DNA of 7,894 nucleotides, taken from NCBI GenBank assembly GCA_014879765.1, contig JACSRL010000343.1, forward strand, positions 1 through 7,894, given 5' to 3'. Below are positions 1 to 6,672 of the stretch, in pieces. The position numbers and the translations under genes were made by a program. The notes beneath the pieces are model-generated. The model searched no databases and was not told where the DNA came from. It saw only the letters and a program-made list of their open reading frames with translations. The first letter of the stretch is position 1, and each line of letters begins with the position of its first letter. This DNA comes from Anaerolinea sp. Lineage in GTDB: Bacteria > Chloroflexota > Anaerolineae > JAAEKA01.

Positions 1-40
1 TTCTGGGGGGGCCATACCACCAGATCGAGAGGGCGTCCCG

Positions 41-122
41 CCCGGCTTAGCGACGCAACCCGCTCGGCGAGACGCCTCGCTGATCGGACACCTGCCTCGG
101 CGAGACGCCTCGCTGAGCCGGG
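41..122. repeat. Two hairpin repeats inside a larger inverted repeat
   Basis: A 21-base sequence occurs identically at 63-83 and 96-116, a spacing of 33 bases. Each copy folds on itself: GCGAG and CTCGC flank the loop ACGC, and the stem extends outward through one G-T wobble to 8-9 pairs. The pair is enclosed by a longer inverted repeat, with CCCGGCTTAGCGA at 41-53 against the complement of 110-122 and one mismatch in 13. There is no T-run, so it does not look like a simple intrinsic terminator. It may be a dispersed intergenic repeat or a barrier between the upstream gene outside the window and the promoter that follows. Function unknown. Bases 1-40 hold nothing else I can identify. Confidence 0.7.
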
Positions 123-143
123 CTTCTACGAGATTCATCGGGC

Positions 144-172
144 TTGACATCTGGCGCCGCGCAGCGTATAAT
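144..172 (+). promoter_or_regulatory. Consensus sigma-70-type promoter of the fadR-like operon
   Basis: A perfect -35 box TTGACA at 144-149 is followed by 17 bases and a perfect -10 box TATAAT at 167-172. This is the full consensus with optimal spacing, which stands out in such G+C-rich DNA. The predicted start of transcription, about 179-180, falls inside the operator at 177-193 and leaves a short leader of about 40 bases before the first start codon at 221. No other comparably good promoter is visible ahead of the next two genes, so all three are probably transcribed from here. Confidence 0.85.
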
Positions 173-176
173 CTTC

Positions 177-193
177 AACTGGTCAGACCACTT
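177..193 (+). promoter_or_regulatory. FadR-type operator overlapping the transcription start
   Basis: The sequence AACTGGTCAGACCACTT contains the perfect palindrome TGGTCAGACCA at 180-190. From memory, the E. coli FadR consensus is AACTGGTCNGACNTGTT, and this site agrees with it at all but two positions. It begins five bases after the -10 box and covers the expected +1. Bound protein would therefore block initiation, which implies repression and autoregulation. An extra ACCAG half-site at 194-198 lies next to it. The downstream gene encodes a protein with the matching DNA-binding helix, so regulator and site fit each other. Confidence 0.8.
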
Positions 194-220
194 ACCAGCA
201 ACGATCTGGAGCACCGCGCC

Positions 221-916
221 ATGCGCACCCTTTCCTCCCTCGACCGCCCCGCCGCCCATGCCGAACACGCCCTGGTCTCGGCGATCCTGCACGGCGACTA
301 TCCCCCCGGCGCCGCCTTGCCGGCCGAGCGGGAGCTGGCCGTGCAGCTTGGCGTCACCCGGCCGACCCTGCGCGAGGCCTTGCAGCGTCTCGCCCGCGAC
401 GGCTGGCTGACCATTCAGCAGGGCAAGCCCACCCTGGTCAACGACTACTGGCGCGCGGGCGGCCTGGGCGTGCTCAGCGCCTTGGCGCACCCCGGCAATG
501 ACCTGCCGGCGGACTTCATCCCCAACCTGCTGGCGGTGCGTCTGCTCCTGGCGCCAGCCTACACCCGCGCGGCCGTCGAGCGCGACCCTGGCCCGGTGGC
601 TGATCTGCTCGCCTTGGCCGCCGATCTGGAGGCCGCGCCGGCGGCGTTCGCGGCCTTCGACTGGCGCGTGCAACACCTGCTGACTGTGGCCTCGGGCAAC
701 CCGATCTACACCTTGATCCTCAATGGCTTTGCCGGCTTCTACGAACCGATGGCGCGCCGCTATTTCGCCCGCGCCGAGGCCAGGGCCGCCTCATTCGAAT
801 TCTACCGCGCGCTGCAAGAGGTCGCGCGGCGCGGCGATGGCGCCGGCGCTGAGAGGCTGACGCGCCAGGCCATGCAGCAGAGCATCGATCTGTGGCGAGC
901 GGACGGCGAACACTGA
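221..916 (+). CDS. fadR: FadR-like GntR-family transcriptional regulator (acyl-CoA responsive)
   Basis: This 231-residue regulator probably controls its own operon in response to fatty acyl-CoA. Residues 12-77 form the winged helix, with PAERELA at 34-40 and GVTRPTLREALQRLARDGW at 44-62, then TIQQGKPT at 64-71. The C-terminal helical ligand domain carries ASGNPIYTLILNG at 157-169. As I recall E. coli FadR (239 aa), the two align almost without gaps at an offset of two. The DNA-contacting Arg35, Arg45 and Arg49 are kept as Arg37, Arg47 and Arg51, and acyl-CoA-pocket Ser219 and Trp223 as Ser221 and Trp225. Minor-groove His65 is Gln67 here. The start at 221 has a modest CTGGAG ribosome site at 206-211. 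The gene ends 24 bases before the flavoprotein gene. Most GntR regulators of the FadR subfamily sense organic acids and lack these acyl-CoA residues, so the resemblance to true FadR is notable. Ligand is inferred. Confidence 0.88.
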   Translation: MRTLSSLDRPAAHAEHALVSAILHGDYPPGAALPAERELAVQLGVTRPTLREALQRLARDGWLTIQQGKPTLVNDYWRAGGLGVLSALAHPGNDLPADFIPNLLAVRLLLAPAYTRAAVERDPGPVADLLALAADLEAAPAAFAAFDWRVQHLLTVASGNPIYTLILNGFAGFYEPMARRYFARAEARAASFEFYRALQEVARRGDGAGAERLTRQAMQQSIDLWRADGEH

Positions 917-940
917 TTTTCTGCAACTCTGGAGGTAGCC

Positions 941-2545
941 ATGCGACGTTGGAACGGTTGGGGCGATGACACGATCAACTATCACGTGCCTGAGCGGGCC
1001 GTGCGCTTTCTGGCCGATCTGCTGGGGCCAGGCGCGCCGCCGCGCGACGCCACGGCCGGCGAGACGCTGGCCAGCCTGCCGCCGGCCAGGCCTTTGGAGC
1101 ATCCACTGGTCAGAAGCGATGGCGCGGAGCGGCTGCGCCATGCGCGCGGCCAGAGCTTCCCCGACTGGGTGGCGCTGCGCAGCGGCCACATCCCCGCCTT
1201 TCCCGACGGCGTGGCCTACCCCACCACCGAGGCCGACGTGGTCGAGCTGCTCGGTCTGGCGCAGCGGACCGGCGCACAGCTCATCCCCTACGGCGGCGGC
1301 ACCAGTGTGGTCGGCCACATCAACCCGGCGCCAGGAGCGACGCGACCGGTGTTGACGGTGGACATGAGCCGCATGAACCGGCTGCTGCGCCTGGACGATG
1401 CCAGCCTTCTGGCCACCTTTGGCGCAGGCATCGCCGGGCCTGACCTGGAGGCGCAACTGCGGGCCCGAGGCTACACCCTGGGCCATTTCCCCCAGTCCTT
1501 CGAGTATTCGACCCTGGGCGGCTGGATCGCCACCCGCTCCAGCGGCCAGGAATCGCTGGGCTACGGCCGCATCGAGGATCTCTTCGCGGGCGGCCGGCTG
1601 ATCGCCCCGGCCGGCGCGCTGGAACTGCCCCCCTTCCCCGCCTCGGCCGCGGGGCCAGACCTGCGCCACCTGGCGCTGGGCTCGGAAGGCCGTCTGGGCA
1701 TCCTCACCGAGGCGACGGTGCGCGTGGCGGCGCTGGCCGGCCGCGAGCGGCTGGCGGCTCATGCGCTCTTCCTGCCCGACTGGAAAAGCGCCCAAACCGC
1801 TGCCCGCCAGATCATGCAGGCGGGACTGCCGCTGTCGCTGATGCGCCTGAGCACGCCGGTGGAGACCGAGACCACGCTGGTGCTGGCCGGCCACGAGCGG
1901 CTGATCGGCGCCATACAGCGGCTGATCTCGCTGCGCGGGGTGCGCGATGGCAAATGCCTGTTGATGCTGGGCTTCAGCGGCCGCGAGGAGGTGGTCAAAG
2001 CCGCGCGGGGCGCGGCGCTGGAGATCGCCGGCCAGCAGGGGGGCGTCAACGTGGGCCGCACCTTCGGCAGCCAGTGGTACAAGAACCGTTTCCGCACCCC
2101 CTATCTGCGCAACGCGCTGTGGGAGCTGGGCTACGGCGTGGACACGCTGGAGACGGCCACCACCTGGGGCAACGTCAACCCGCTGGTGGAGGCCATCGAA
2201 AACGCGCTGCACCAGGCCCTGGCCCCCTTCGACGAGCGCGCCCACGTCTTCACCCACCTGTCGCATTTCTACCCCTCGGGGTGCAGCATCTACACCACCT
2301 ATCTCTTCCGGCTGGCCGACGGCCCCGGCGAGACGCTGGCCCGCTGGCAGGCCATGAAGGACGCGGCCAGCCAGGCCATCGTCGAGCTGCACGGCACCAT
2401 CAGCCATCAGCACGGCGTTGGCATGGATCACGCCGCGTACCTGCCGGCCGAGAAGGGCGAGCTGGGCATGGCGCTGCTGCACGATGTCTGCCGGCGGATG
2501 GATCCGGACGGCATCATGAACCCCGGCAAGCTGTTGGCTGGATGA
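941..2545 (+). CDS. FAD-binding oxidoreductase, alkyl-DHAP synthase-like
   Basis: A 534-residue flavoprotein of the vanillyl-alcohol-oxidase superfamily (PCMH-type FAD fold). The N-terminal RWNGWG at 3-8 is a hallmark of alkyldihydroxyacetonephosphate synthase (AGPS), which swaps the acyl chain of acyl-DHAP for a fatty alcohol and makes the ether bond. The FAD loop is PYGGGTSV at 116-123. STLGGWIATRSSG at 190-202, YGRIEDL at 208-214 and GSEGRLGI at 247-254 follow AGPS order. The C-terminal half has ETATTW at 404-409, GCSIYTTY at 447-454 (Tyr451 aligns with the AGPS catalytic Tyr region), SHQHGVG at 488-494 and DPDGIMNPGKLL at 521-532. The usual AGPS HHH triplet is HQH. A strong GGAGGT at 931-936 sets the start. 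The gene lies six bases ahead of glpD, so DHAP may link the two. Alternative: a bacterial 2-hydroxyacid or polyol dehydrogenase of the GlcD/YgcU type. Family firm, substrate not. Confidence 0.88.
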   Translation: MRRWNGWGDDTINYHVPERAVRFLADLLGPGAPPRDATAGETLASLPPARPLEHPLVRSDGAERLRHARGQSFPDWVALRSGHIPAFPDGVAYPTTEADVVELLGLAQRTGAQLIPYGGGTSVVGHINPAPGATRPVLTVDMSRMNRLLRLDDASLLATFGAGIAGPDLEAQLRARGYTLGHFPQSFEYSTLGGWIATRSSGQESLGYGRIEDLFAGGRLIAPAGALELPPFPASAAGPDLRHLALGSEGRLGILTEATVRVAALAGRERLAAHALFLPDWKSAQTAARQIMQAGLPLSLMRLSTPVETETTLVLAGHERLIGAIQRLISLRGVRDGKCLLMLGFSGREEVVKAARGAALEIAGQQGGVNVGRTFGSQWYKNRFRTPYLRNALWELGYGVDTLETATTWGNVNPLVEAIENALHQALAPFDERAHVFTHLSHFYPSGCSIYTTYLFRLADGPGETLARWQAMKDAASQAIVELHGTISHQHGVGMDHAAYLPAEKGELGMALLHDVCRRMDPDGIMNPGKLLAG

Positions 2546-2551
2546 GCGCCT

Positions 2552-4408
2552 ATGTTTTCCACACACTACCGCAACGAGTCCTGGTCACAGCTCGACCAGG
2601 ACTGGGACGTGATCATCATCGGCGGCGGCATCACCGGCGCGGGCATCCTGCGCGAGGCCGCGCGCCTGGGGCTGCGGGCGCTGCTGGTGGAGCAGGCTGA
2701 CTTCGCCTGGGGCACCTCCAGCCGCTCCTCCAAGCTGGTACACGGCGGGCTGCGCTATCTGAAGGAGGGCAAGCTGCGCCTGACGCGCGCCTCGGTGCGC
2801 GAGCGCCAGCGGCTGCTGGCCGAGGGACCGGGCCTGATCGATCCGCTGGGCTTTCTGCTGACCAACTACCAGGGGGACAATCCCGGTCGTTGGACCTTTC
2901 GCGCCGGGCTGTCGGTCTACGATTTGATGGCCTTGCAGTGGAGCCACCGGCAATACAGCCCGCTGGAGCTGCGCCTGTTGGCCCCGCACATCAGCGAAGC
3001 AGGGCTGGAGGGTGGGCTGCAATATGGCGATGCCCAGACCGACGATGCGCGGCTGGTGCTGCGGGTGATCCAGGAGGCGGCCGCGGCCGGCGGCGTGGCG
3101 CTGAACTACGTGCAGGCCACGGCGCTGCTGCGCGACGAGGCCGGGCAGGTGGTGGGGGTGCGGCTACAAAGGACTGACCGCGCGGCCAGGGAGGCCCACG
3201 CGGCCGATGCAGCGGCCAGCCCCCCGGCGGCCCCGCCGATCCAAGAAGCGCGCGCCCGGGTGGTCATCAACGCCACCGGCGCCTGGGCCGACCGGCTGCG
3301 GGGACAACTGGGCCAGCCGGCGCGCATCCGGCCCCTGCGCGGCAGCCATCTTATCTTCCCGGCCTGGCGGCTGCCAGTGGCTCAGGCCGTCAGCTTTCTG
3401 CACCCCGTGGACCGCCGGCCGGTGTTCATCTTCCCCTGGGAGGGGGTGACCCTGGTGGGCACCACCGACGTGGATCACGGCCAGCCGATGGAGGCTGAGC
3501 CGGCCATCAGCCCGCAGGAGGTGGCCTACCTGATGGCGGCCGCGGATCATCAGTTTCCCTCGTTGCACCTGACGCTGGCCGACGTGCTCAGCACCTTTGC
3601 CGGCGTGCGGCCGGTGATCGGCAGCGGCCTCGATGACCCGTCCAAGGAGTCGCGCGACCATGTGGTATGGGAGGAAGAGGGCCTGCTGACCGTCACCGGC
3701 GGCAAGCTGACCACCTTCCGGCTGATTGCCCTGGCCGCGCTGCGGGCCGCGCGGCATCGCCTGCCCGCCATGCCTGAGCCGCGGCGTGACCTGCCGGTGC
3801 TCGACGTCGTGGACACAGGCGCCCTGGCGGCCGCCAGCGGCCTGGAGCGGGCCGCGCGCCGCCGGCTGCTGGGCCGCTACGGCGCCGATGCAGCCGCGCT
3901 GGTGCAGGCCGCGCAGCCGGGCGAGCTGGAGCCGATCCCCGGCGTCCAGGCGCTGTGGGCCGAGCTGCGCTGGGCCGCGCGCGCCGAGGCCGTGGCGCAT
4001 CTGGACGATCTGCTGCTGCGCCGGGTGCGGCTGGGGCTGCTGCTGCCAGAGGGGGGCCGCGCGCTGCTCCCCCGCGTGCGCGCCATCTGCCAGCCGGAGC
4101 TGGGCTGGGACGATGCGACCTGGCAGGAGGAGGAGGCCGCCTACCTGGCGCTGTGGCAGCGGCACTACAGTCTGCCGGAGCCGGCCACCGTGCCCAACTG
4201 GCATGTGCTGTTGAATGCGGCGCGCGCCCGGCGTCCCATCGCCCAACGCTTGCACCGCCGCAAGCGGGTGCAAGCGCCCGTGCTGCTGGCGGCGCTGGGA
4301 CTGATCGCGCTGCTGGCATGGCTGACACGGCGCGCGGCCGCCGGCCGGTCAACTGACGCGCCGCAGACTGCACGATCACAGCCGGACAGAGCCAACCTGA
4401 CCCGATAG
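2552..4408 (+). CDS. glpD: FAD-dependent glycerol-3-phosphate dehydrogenase with C-terminal membrane helix
   Basis: Oxidises sn-glycerol-3-phosphate to dihydroxyacetone phosphate and passes electrons to membrane quinone. The dinucleotide-binding motif IIIGGGITGAG is at 21-31. SSKLVHGGLRYLKEG at 59-73 holds Arg68, matching substrate-binding Arg54 of E. coli GlpD. GVRPV at 351-355 and GGKLTTFR at 383-390 (family GGKLTTYR) supply Arg353 and Lys385. Residues about 415-540 form the DAO_C domain. At 618 residues it is longer than E. coli GlpD (about 500) or B. subtilis GlpD (about 555). The extra length is an Ala/Pro-rich loop at about 208-233 and a tail with a basic stretch (560-572), a 19-residue hydrophobic helix (573-591) and a polar end. 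The tail suggests a true single-pass anchor. The start lies six bases past the preceding stop with no clear ribosome site, suggesting translational coupling. Confidence 0.95.
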   Translation: MFSTHYRNESWSQLDQDWDVIIIGGGITGAGILREAARLGLRALLVEQADFAWGTSSRSSKLVHGGLRYLKEGKLRLTRASVRERQRLLAEGPGLIDPLGFLLTNYQGDNPGRWTFRAGLSVYDLMALQWSHRQYSPLELRLLAPHISEAGLEGGLQYGDAQTDDARLVLRVIQEAAAAGGVALNYVQATALLRDEAGQVVGVRLQRTDRAAREAHAADAAASPPAAPPIQEARARVVINATGAWADRLRGQLGQPARIRPLRGSHLIFPAWRLPVAQAVSFLHPVDRRPVFIFPWEGVTLVGTTDVDHGQPMEAEPAISPQEVAYLMAAADHQFPSLHLTLADVLSTFAGVRPVIGSGLDDPSKESRDHVVWEEEGLLTVTGGKLTTFRLIALAALRAARHRLPAMPEPRRDLPVLDVVDTGALAAASGLERAARRRLLGRYGADAAALVQAAQPGELEPIPGVQALWAELRWAARAEAVAHLDDLLLRRVRLGLLLPEGGRALLPRVRAICQPELGWDDATWQEEEAAYLALWQRHYSLPEPATVPNWHVLLNAARARRPIAQRLHRRKRVQAPVLLAALGLIALLAWLTRRAAAGRSTDAPQTARSQPDRANLTR

Positions 4409-4474
4409 AGATTTGCACCGATCCGCCGCTTGTGCCACAATTGATCTGTAGCGCCGGCAGGCGGGATGGAATAC

Positions 4475-4554
4475 GTAACTCGTAACGAGTAACACGTAAC
4501 CCGGAGTCGGCCTGCACAGCTATCTCCGGTTACGAGTTACGAGTTACGAGTTAC
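4475..4554. repeat. Long imperfect inverted repeat 3' of glpD
   Basis: The left arm 4475-4506 and right arm 4524-4554 are complementary over about 31 bases, with three mismatches and one bulged base, around a 17-base loop. The arms consist of the heptamer GTTACGA in opposite orientations, closed by CTCCGG/CCGGAG next to the loop. As RNA this would be a strong stem. It lies 66 bases after the glpD stop, with no T-run behind it, so it could stabilise the 3' end of the operon message or act in Rho-type termination. It may equally be a by-product of the neighbouring minisatellite. Bases 4409-4474 contain only a weak CGCC/GGCG hairpin at 4452-4463. Confidence 0.75.
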
Positions 4555-4735
4555 TCGTTACTCGCCACACCTCCCGCAACCCGGAATAACCCAACTCCTG
4601 CACAGCTCTCTCCGGTTACGAGTTACGAGTTACGAGTTACGAGTTACTCGCCACACCTCCCGCAACCCAGAATAACCCAACTCCTGCACAGCTCTCTCCG
4701 GTTACGAGTTACGAGTTACTCGTTACGAGTCACTC
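4511..4735. repeat. 86-bp tandem repeat with nested heptamers
   Basis: Three units with an exact 86-base period start at 4511, 4597 and 4683; the third is cut short at about 4735. Each holds five heptamers (4529-4563, 4615-4649, 4701-4735) after an 18-base lead ending CTCTCCG or CTATCCG-like. With A = GTTACGA and B = GTTACTC, the patterns are AAABB, AAAAB and AABA plus GTCACTC. The 51-base spacers 4564-4614 and 4650-4700 differ at one position. Every A-to-B junction makes the palindrome CGAGTTACTCG. Seven does not divide by three and no reading frame is conserved, so this is non-coding. Only about 30 unremarkable bases separate it from the kinase start. Near identity of spacers points to recent duplication or homogenisation. 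Confidence 0.92.
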
Positions 4736-4765
4736 CTTTCCGCCCACGGATCACCAGGCCTGTCC

Positions 4766-6334
4766 ATGACCCAAGACCTCCTTCTCGCCATCGACAACGG
4801 CACGCAGAGCGTGCGCGCGCTGCTCTTTGACCTGCATGGCAACCTGGTGGCCAAGCATCAGGTGATGATCGAGCCCTATCGATCGCCCCAGCCGGGCTGG
4901 GCTGAACAGGACCCCGACTACTTTTGGCGCATGGTGTGCCAGGCATGTCAGGGGCTGTGGGCGCAGGGGGCGCCGACGCTGCGCCAGCGCATCGCTGGCG
5001 TGGCGCTGACCACCCAGCGCGGCACCGTGGTCAACGTCGATGCCCAGGGCCGGCCGCTGCGGCCGGCCATCCTCTGGCTGGACCAGCGGCGCACCGAGGG
5101 ATTGAAGCCGGTGGGCGGGCTGTGGGGCGCGGCCTTCCGCGTCAGCGGCATGGCCGGCACTGTGGCCTATCTGCAAGCCGAGGCCGAGGCCAACTGGATC
5201 CGCACCCACCAGCCGGAGATCTGGCGCGCCACCCACAAATTCCTCCTCCTCTCCGGCTATCTGAGCTACCGGCTCACCGGCCGTTTTGTGGACTCGGTGG
5301 CCAGCCAGGTGGCCTACGTGCCCTTCGACTACAAGCACCTGCGCTGGTCGTCGGCGCGCGACTGGAAGTGGCAGGCCGTGCCCATGACCCGCAGCCAGTT
5401 GCCCGACCTGGTTCCGCCCACCGGCCTGTTGGGGGAGATCACGCCCGACGCGGCCGCGGCCACCGGCCTGCCCGCGGGCCTGCCGCTGATCGCGGCCGCG
5501 GCCGACAAAGCGTGCGAGGTCATCGGTTCCGGCAGCCTGGCCTCCCACGTGGGCTGCCTGAGCTACGGCACCACCGCCACTTTCAACAGCACCCATCAGC
5601 GTTATGTCGAGATCATCCCCTTGATCCCGCCCTACCCTGCGGCCGTGCCCAACGCCTACAGCCTGGAAGTGCAGATCTATCGCGGCTACTGGATGGTCAG
5701 TTGGTTCAAGCAGCAATTTGGCCACCCGGAGCAGGCCGCGGCCGATGCGTTGGGCGTTGCGCCGGAAACCTTGTTCGACGAGCTGGTCAACCAGGCGCCG
5801 CCGGGCAGCCAGGGGCTGATCTTGCAGCCCTACTGGTCGCCGGGGATCAAGGCGCCGGGGCCGGAAGCCAGGGGCGCGGTGATCGGCTTCGGCGACGTCC
5901 ACACCCGCGCCCACCTCTACCGGGCGATCATCGAAGGGCTGGCCTATGCGCTGCGGGAGGGGAAGGAGCGCAGCGAGCGGCGCAGCGGCATCCCCATCAC
6001 CGAACTGCGGGTGTCGGGCGGCGGCTCGCAGAGCAATGCGGCCATGCAGATCACGGCCGACATCTTTGGCCTGCCCGCGGCCCGGCCGCATTTGTATGAG
6101 ACCAGCGGCCTGGGCGCGGCCATCGACGCGGCCGTGGGGCTGGGGCTGCACAGCGACTTTGCCAGCGCGATGCAGGCCATGACGCGGCTGGGCGACGTCT
6201 TCGAGCCAGACGCCCAACGGGTCAGCATCTACGAGGAGCTCTATCAGCGGGTCTATCGGCAGATGTACCGCCGGCTGAAGCCGTTGTACGAAGGGATTCG
6301 GGAGATCACAGGGTATCCAGCAGGCCCGGGGTAA
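4766..6334 (+). CDS. FGGY-family carbohydrate kinase, substrate unknown
   Basis: A 522-residue ATP-dependent kinase of the FGGY family, which phosphorylates sugars and polyols such as xylulose, glycerol or ribulose. The N-terminal phosphate loop is [15 protein letters not shown] at 8-22. [11 protein letters not shown] at 82-92 and ILWLDQRR at 102-109 follow. Asp247 in AAADKACE is the likely catalytic base, where relatives have GGGD or [11 protein letters not shown] is at 267-274. [18 protein letters not shown] at 374-391 fits the second FGGY signature, and [10 protein letters not shown] at 415-424 the ATP-binding loop. Length is normal. It lacks the typical glycerol-kinase GDQQAA sequence, so substrate should not be read from the glpD neighbour alone. 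Glycerol, dihydroxyacetone or a ketose are possible. It starts 357 bases after glpD behind the repeat block, with only a weak AGG upstream and no clear promoter. Readthrough from the operon is possible. The start gives the expected N-terminus. Confidence 0.92.
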   Translation: MTQDLLLAIDNGTQSVRALLFDLHGNLVAKHQVMIEPYRSPQPGWAEQDPDYFWRMVCQACQGLWAQGAPTLRQRIAGVALTTQRGTVVNVDAQGRPLRPAILWLDQRRTEGLKPVGGLWGAAFRVSGMAGTVAYLQAEAEANWIRTHQPEIWRATHKFLLLSGYLSYRLTGRFVDSVASQVAYVPFDYKHLRWSSARDWKWQAVPMTRSQLPDLVPPTGLLGEITPDAAAATGLPAGLPLIAAAADKACEVIGSGSLASHVGCLSYGTTATFNSTHQRYVEIIPLIPPYPAAVPNAYSLEVQIYRGYWMVSWFKQQFGHPEQAAADALGVAPETLFDELVNQAPPGSQGLILQPYWSPGIKAPGPEARGAVIGFGDVHTRAHLYRAIIEGLAYALREGKERSERRSGIPITELRVSGGGSQSNAAMQITADIFGLPAARPHLYETSGLGAAIDAAVGLGLHSDFASAMQAMTRLGDVFEPDAQRVSIYEELYQRVYRQMYRRLKPLYEGIREITGYPAGPG

Positions 6335-6356
6335 CTGCAATGCTGCGGGGTACTGT

Positions 6357-6385
6357 TTGCGGGCTGTGTGCTTCTCCGCTATAAT
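6357..6385 (+). promoter_or_regulatory. Probable promoter of the toxin-antitoxin pair
   Basis: A perfect TATAAT at 6380-6385 lies 17 bases after TTGCGG at 6357-6362, which matches the -35 consensus at three positions. It sits between the kinase stop and the antitoxin start. A short inverted repeat, GACC at 6395-6398 and GGTC at 6404-6407, follows at about +3 to +15 and could be an antitoxin operator, though it is too short to be sure. Confidence 0.55.
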
Positions 6386-6435
6386 ACCATACACGACCGT
6401 GTTGGTCATGCCGACTTTGTGTCGCAGGAGGTCAT

Positions 6436-6672
6436 ATGATTGCAGGAATTCGACAAAAGACGATTGTGGGTACCTCTGGCAGGGTCGAGATCACTGCGCC
6501 GGATCTTCCGGTTGGCACGTTGGTCGACGTGATCGTGCTGGTAGAACCTGGTGAGCAGGATACGACCGAGTACCTGCTCTCTTCGGAGTCCAATCGCAAC
6601 CACCTAATGCAAGCCTTGCGAGAGATGGACGATCGATCCTCGTACATCTATGTCATCCCCTCTGACCTATGA
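6436..6672 (+). CDS. Antitoxin of a type II toxin-antitoxin pair
   Basis: A 78-residue acidic protein, probably the antitoxin that binds and silences the toxin encoded just downstream. Residues 1-40 look like a small beta-strand domain (VEITAPDLPVGTLVDVIVLVE at 17-37, shown here only as a region). The C-terminal half has TEYLLSSESNRNHLMQAL at 44-61 and ends in YVIPSDL. As I recall, this TEYLL-x-x-E-x-NR-x-HL pattern marks antitoxins paired with YoeB-like toxins in cyanobacteria and Chloroflexota, and it differs from the Phd/YefM antitoxin of E. coli YoeB. A strong AGGAGGT at 6426-6432 sets the start. Its TGA overlaps the toxin ATG as ATGA, so translation is coupled. Base composition is visibly less G+C-rich than the metabolic genes, which suggests horizontal transfer. 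The pairing is strong evidence; the DNA-binding role is inferred. Confidence 0.8.
   Translation: MIAGIRQKTIVGTSGRVEITAPDLPVGTLVDVIVLVEPGEQDTTEYLLSSESNRNHLMQALREMDDRSSYIYVIPSDL

Noticed and set aside
47..676. 209-codon open frame on the - strand
   Set aside because: It is antisense to the fadR-like gene and runs through its promoter and the hairpin repeats; low-complexity product.
1104..1120. ACTGGTCAGAAGC, partial match to the FadR site
   Set aside because: Only the left half matches, and it is inside the flavoprotein gene.
791..2566. 591-codon open frame on the - strand
   Set aside because: It is antisense to the AGPS-like gene, which has clear family motifs. The predicted protein is rich in Gln, His, Arg and Gly without recognisable domains, typical of shadow frames in G+C-rich coding DNA.
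3164..4273. 369-codon open frame on the - strand
   Set aside because: It is a shadow of glpD with no recognisable protein family.
4452..4463. CGCC/GGCG hairpin as a glpD terminator
   Set aside because: Four-pair stem without a T-run; not enough to call a terminator.
4511..4735. CRISPR array
   Set aside because: The spacers between heptamer blocks are nearly identical to each other and there are no cas genes; it is a tandem repeat.
4751..6409. 552-codon open frame on the - strand
   Set aside because: It is fully antisense to the FGGY kinase, with the same biased composition and no domain; the kinase frame has all expected motifs.
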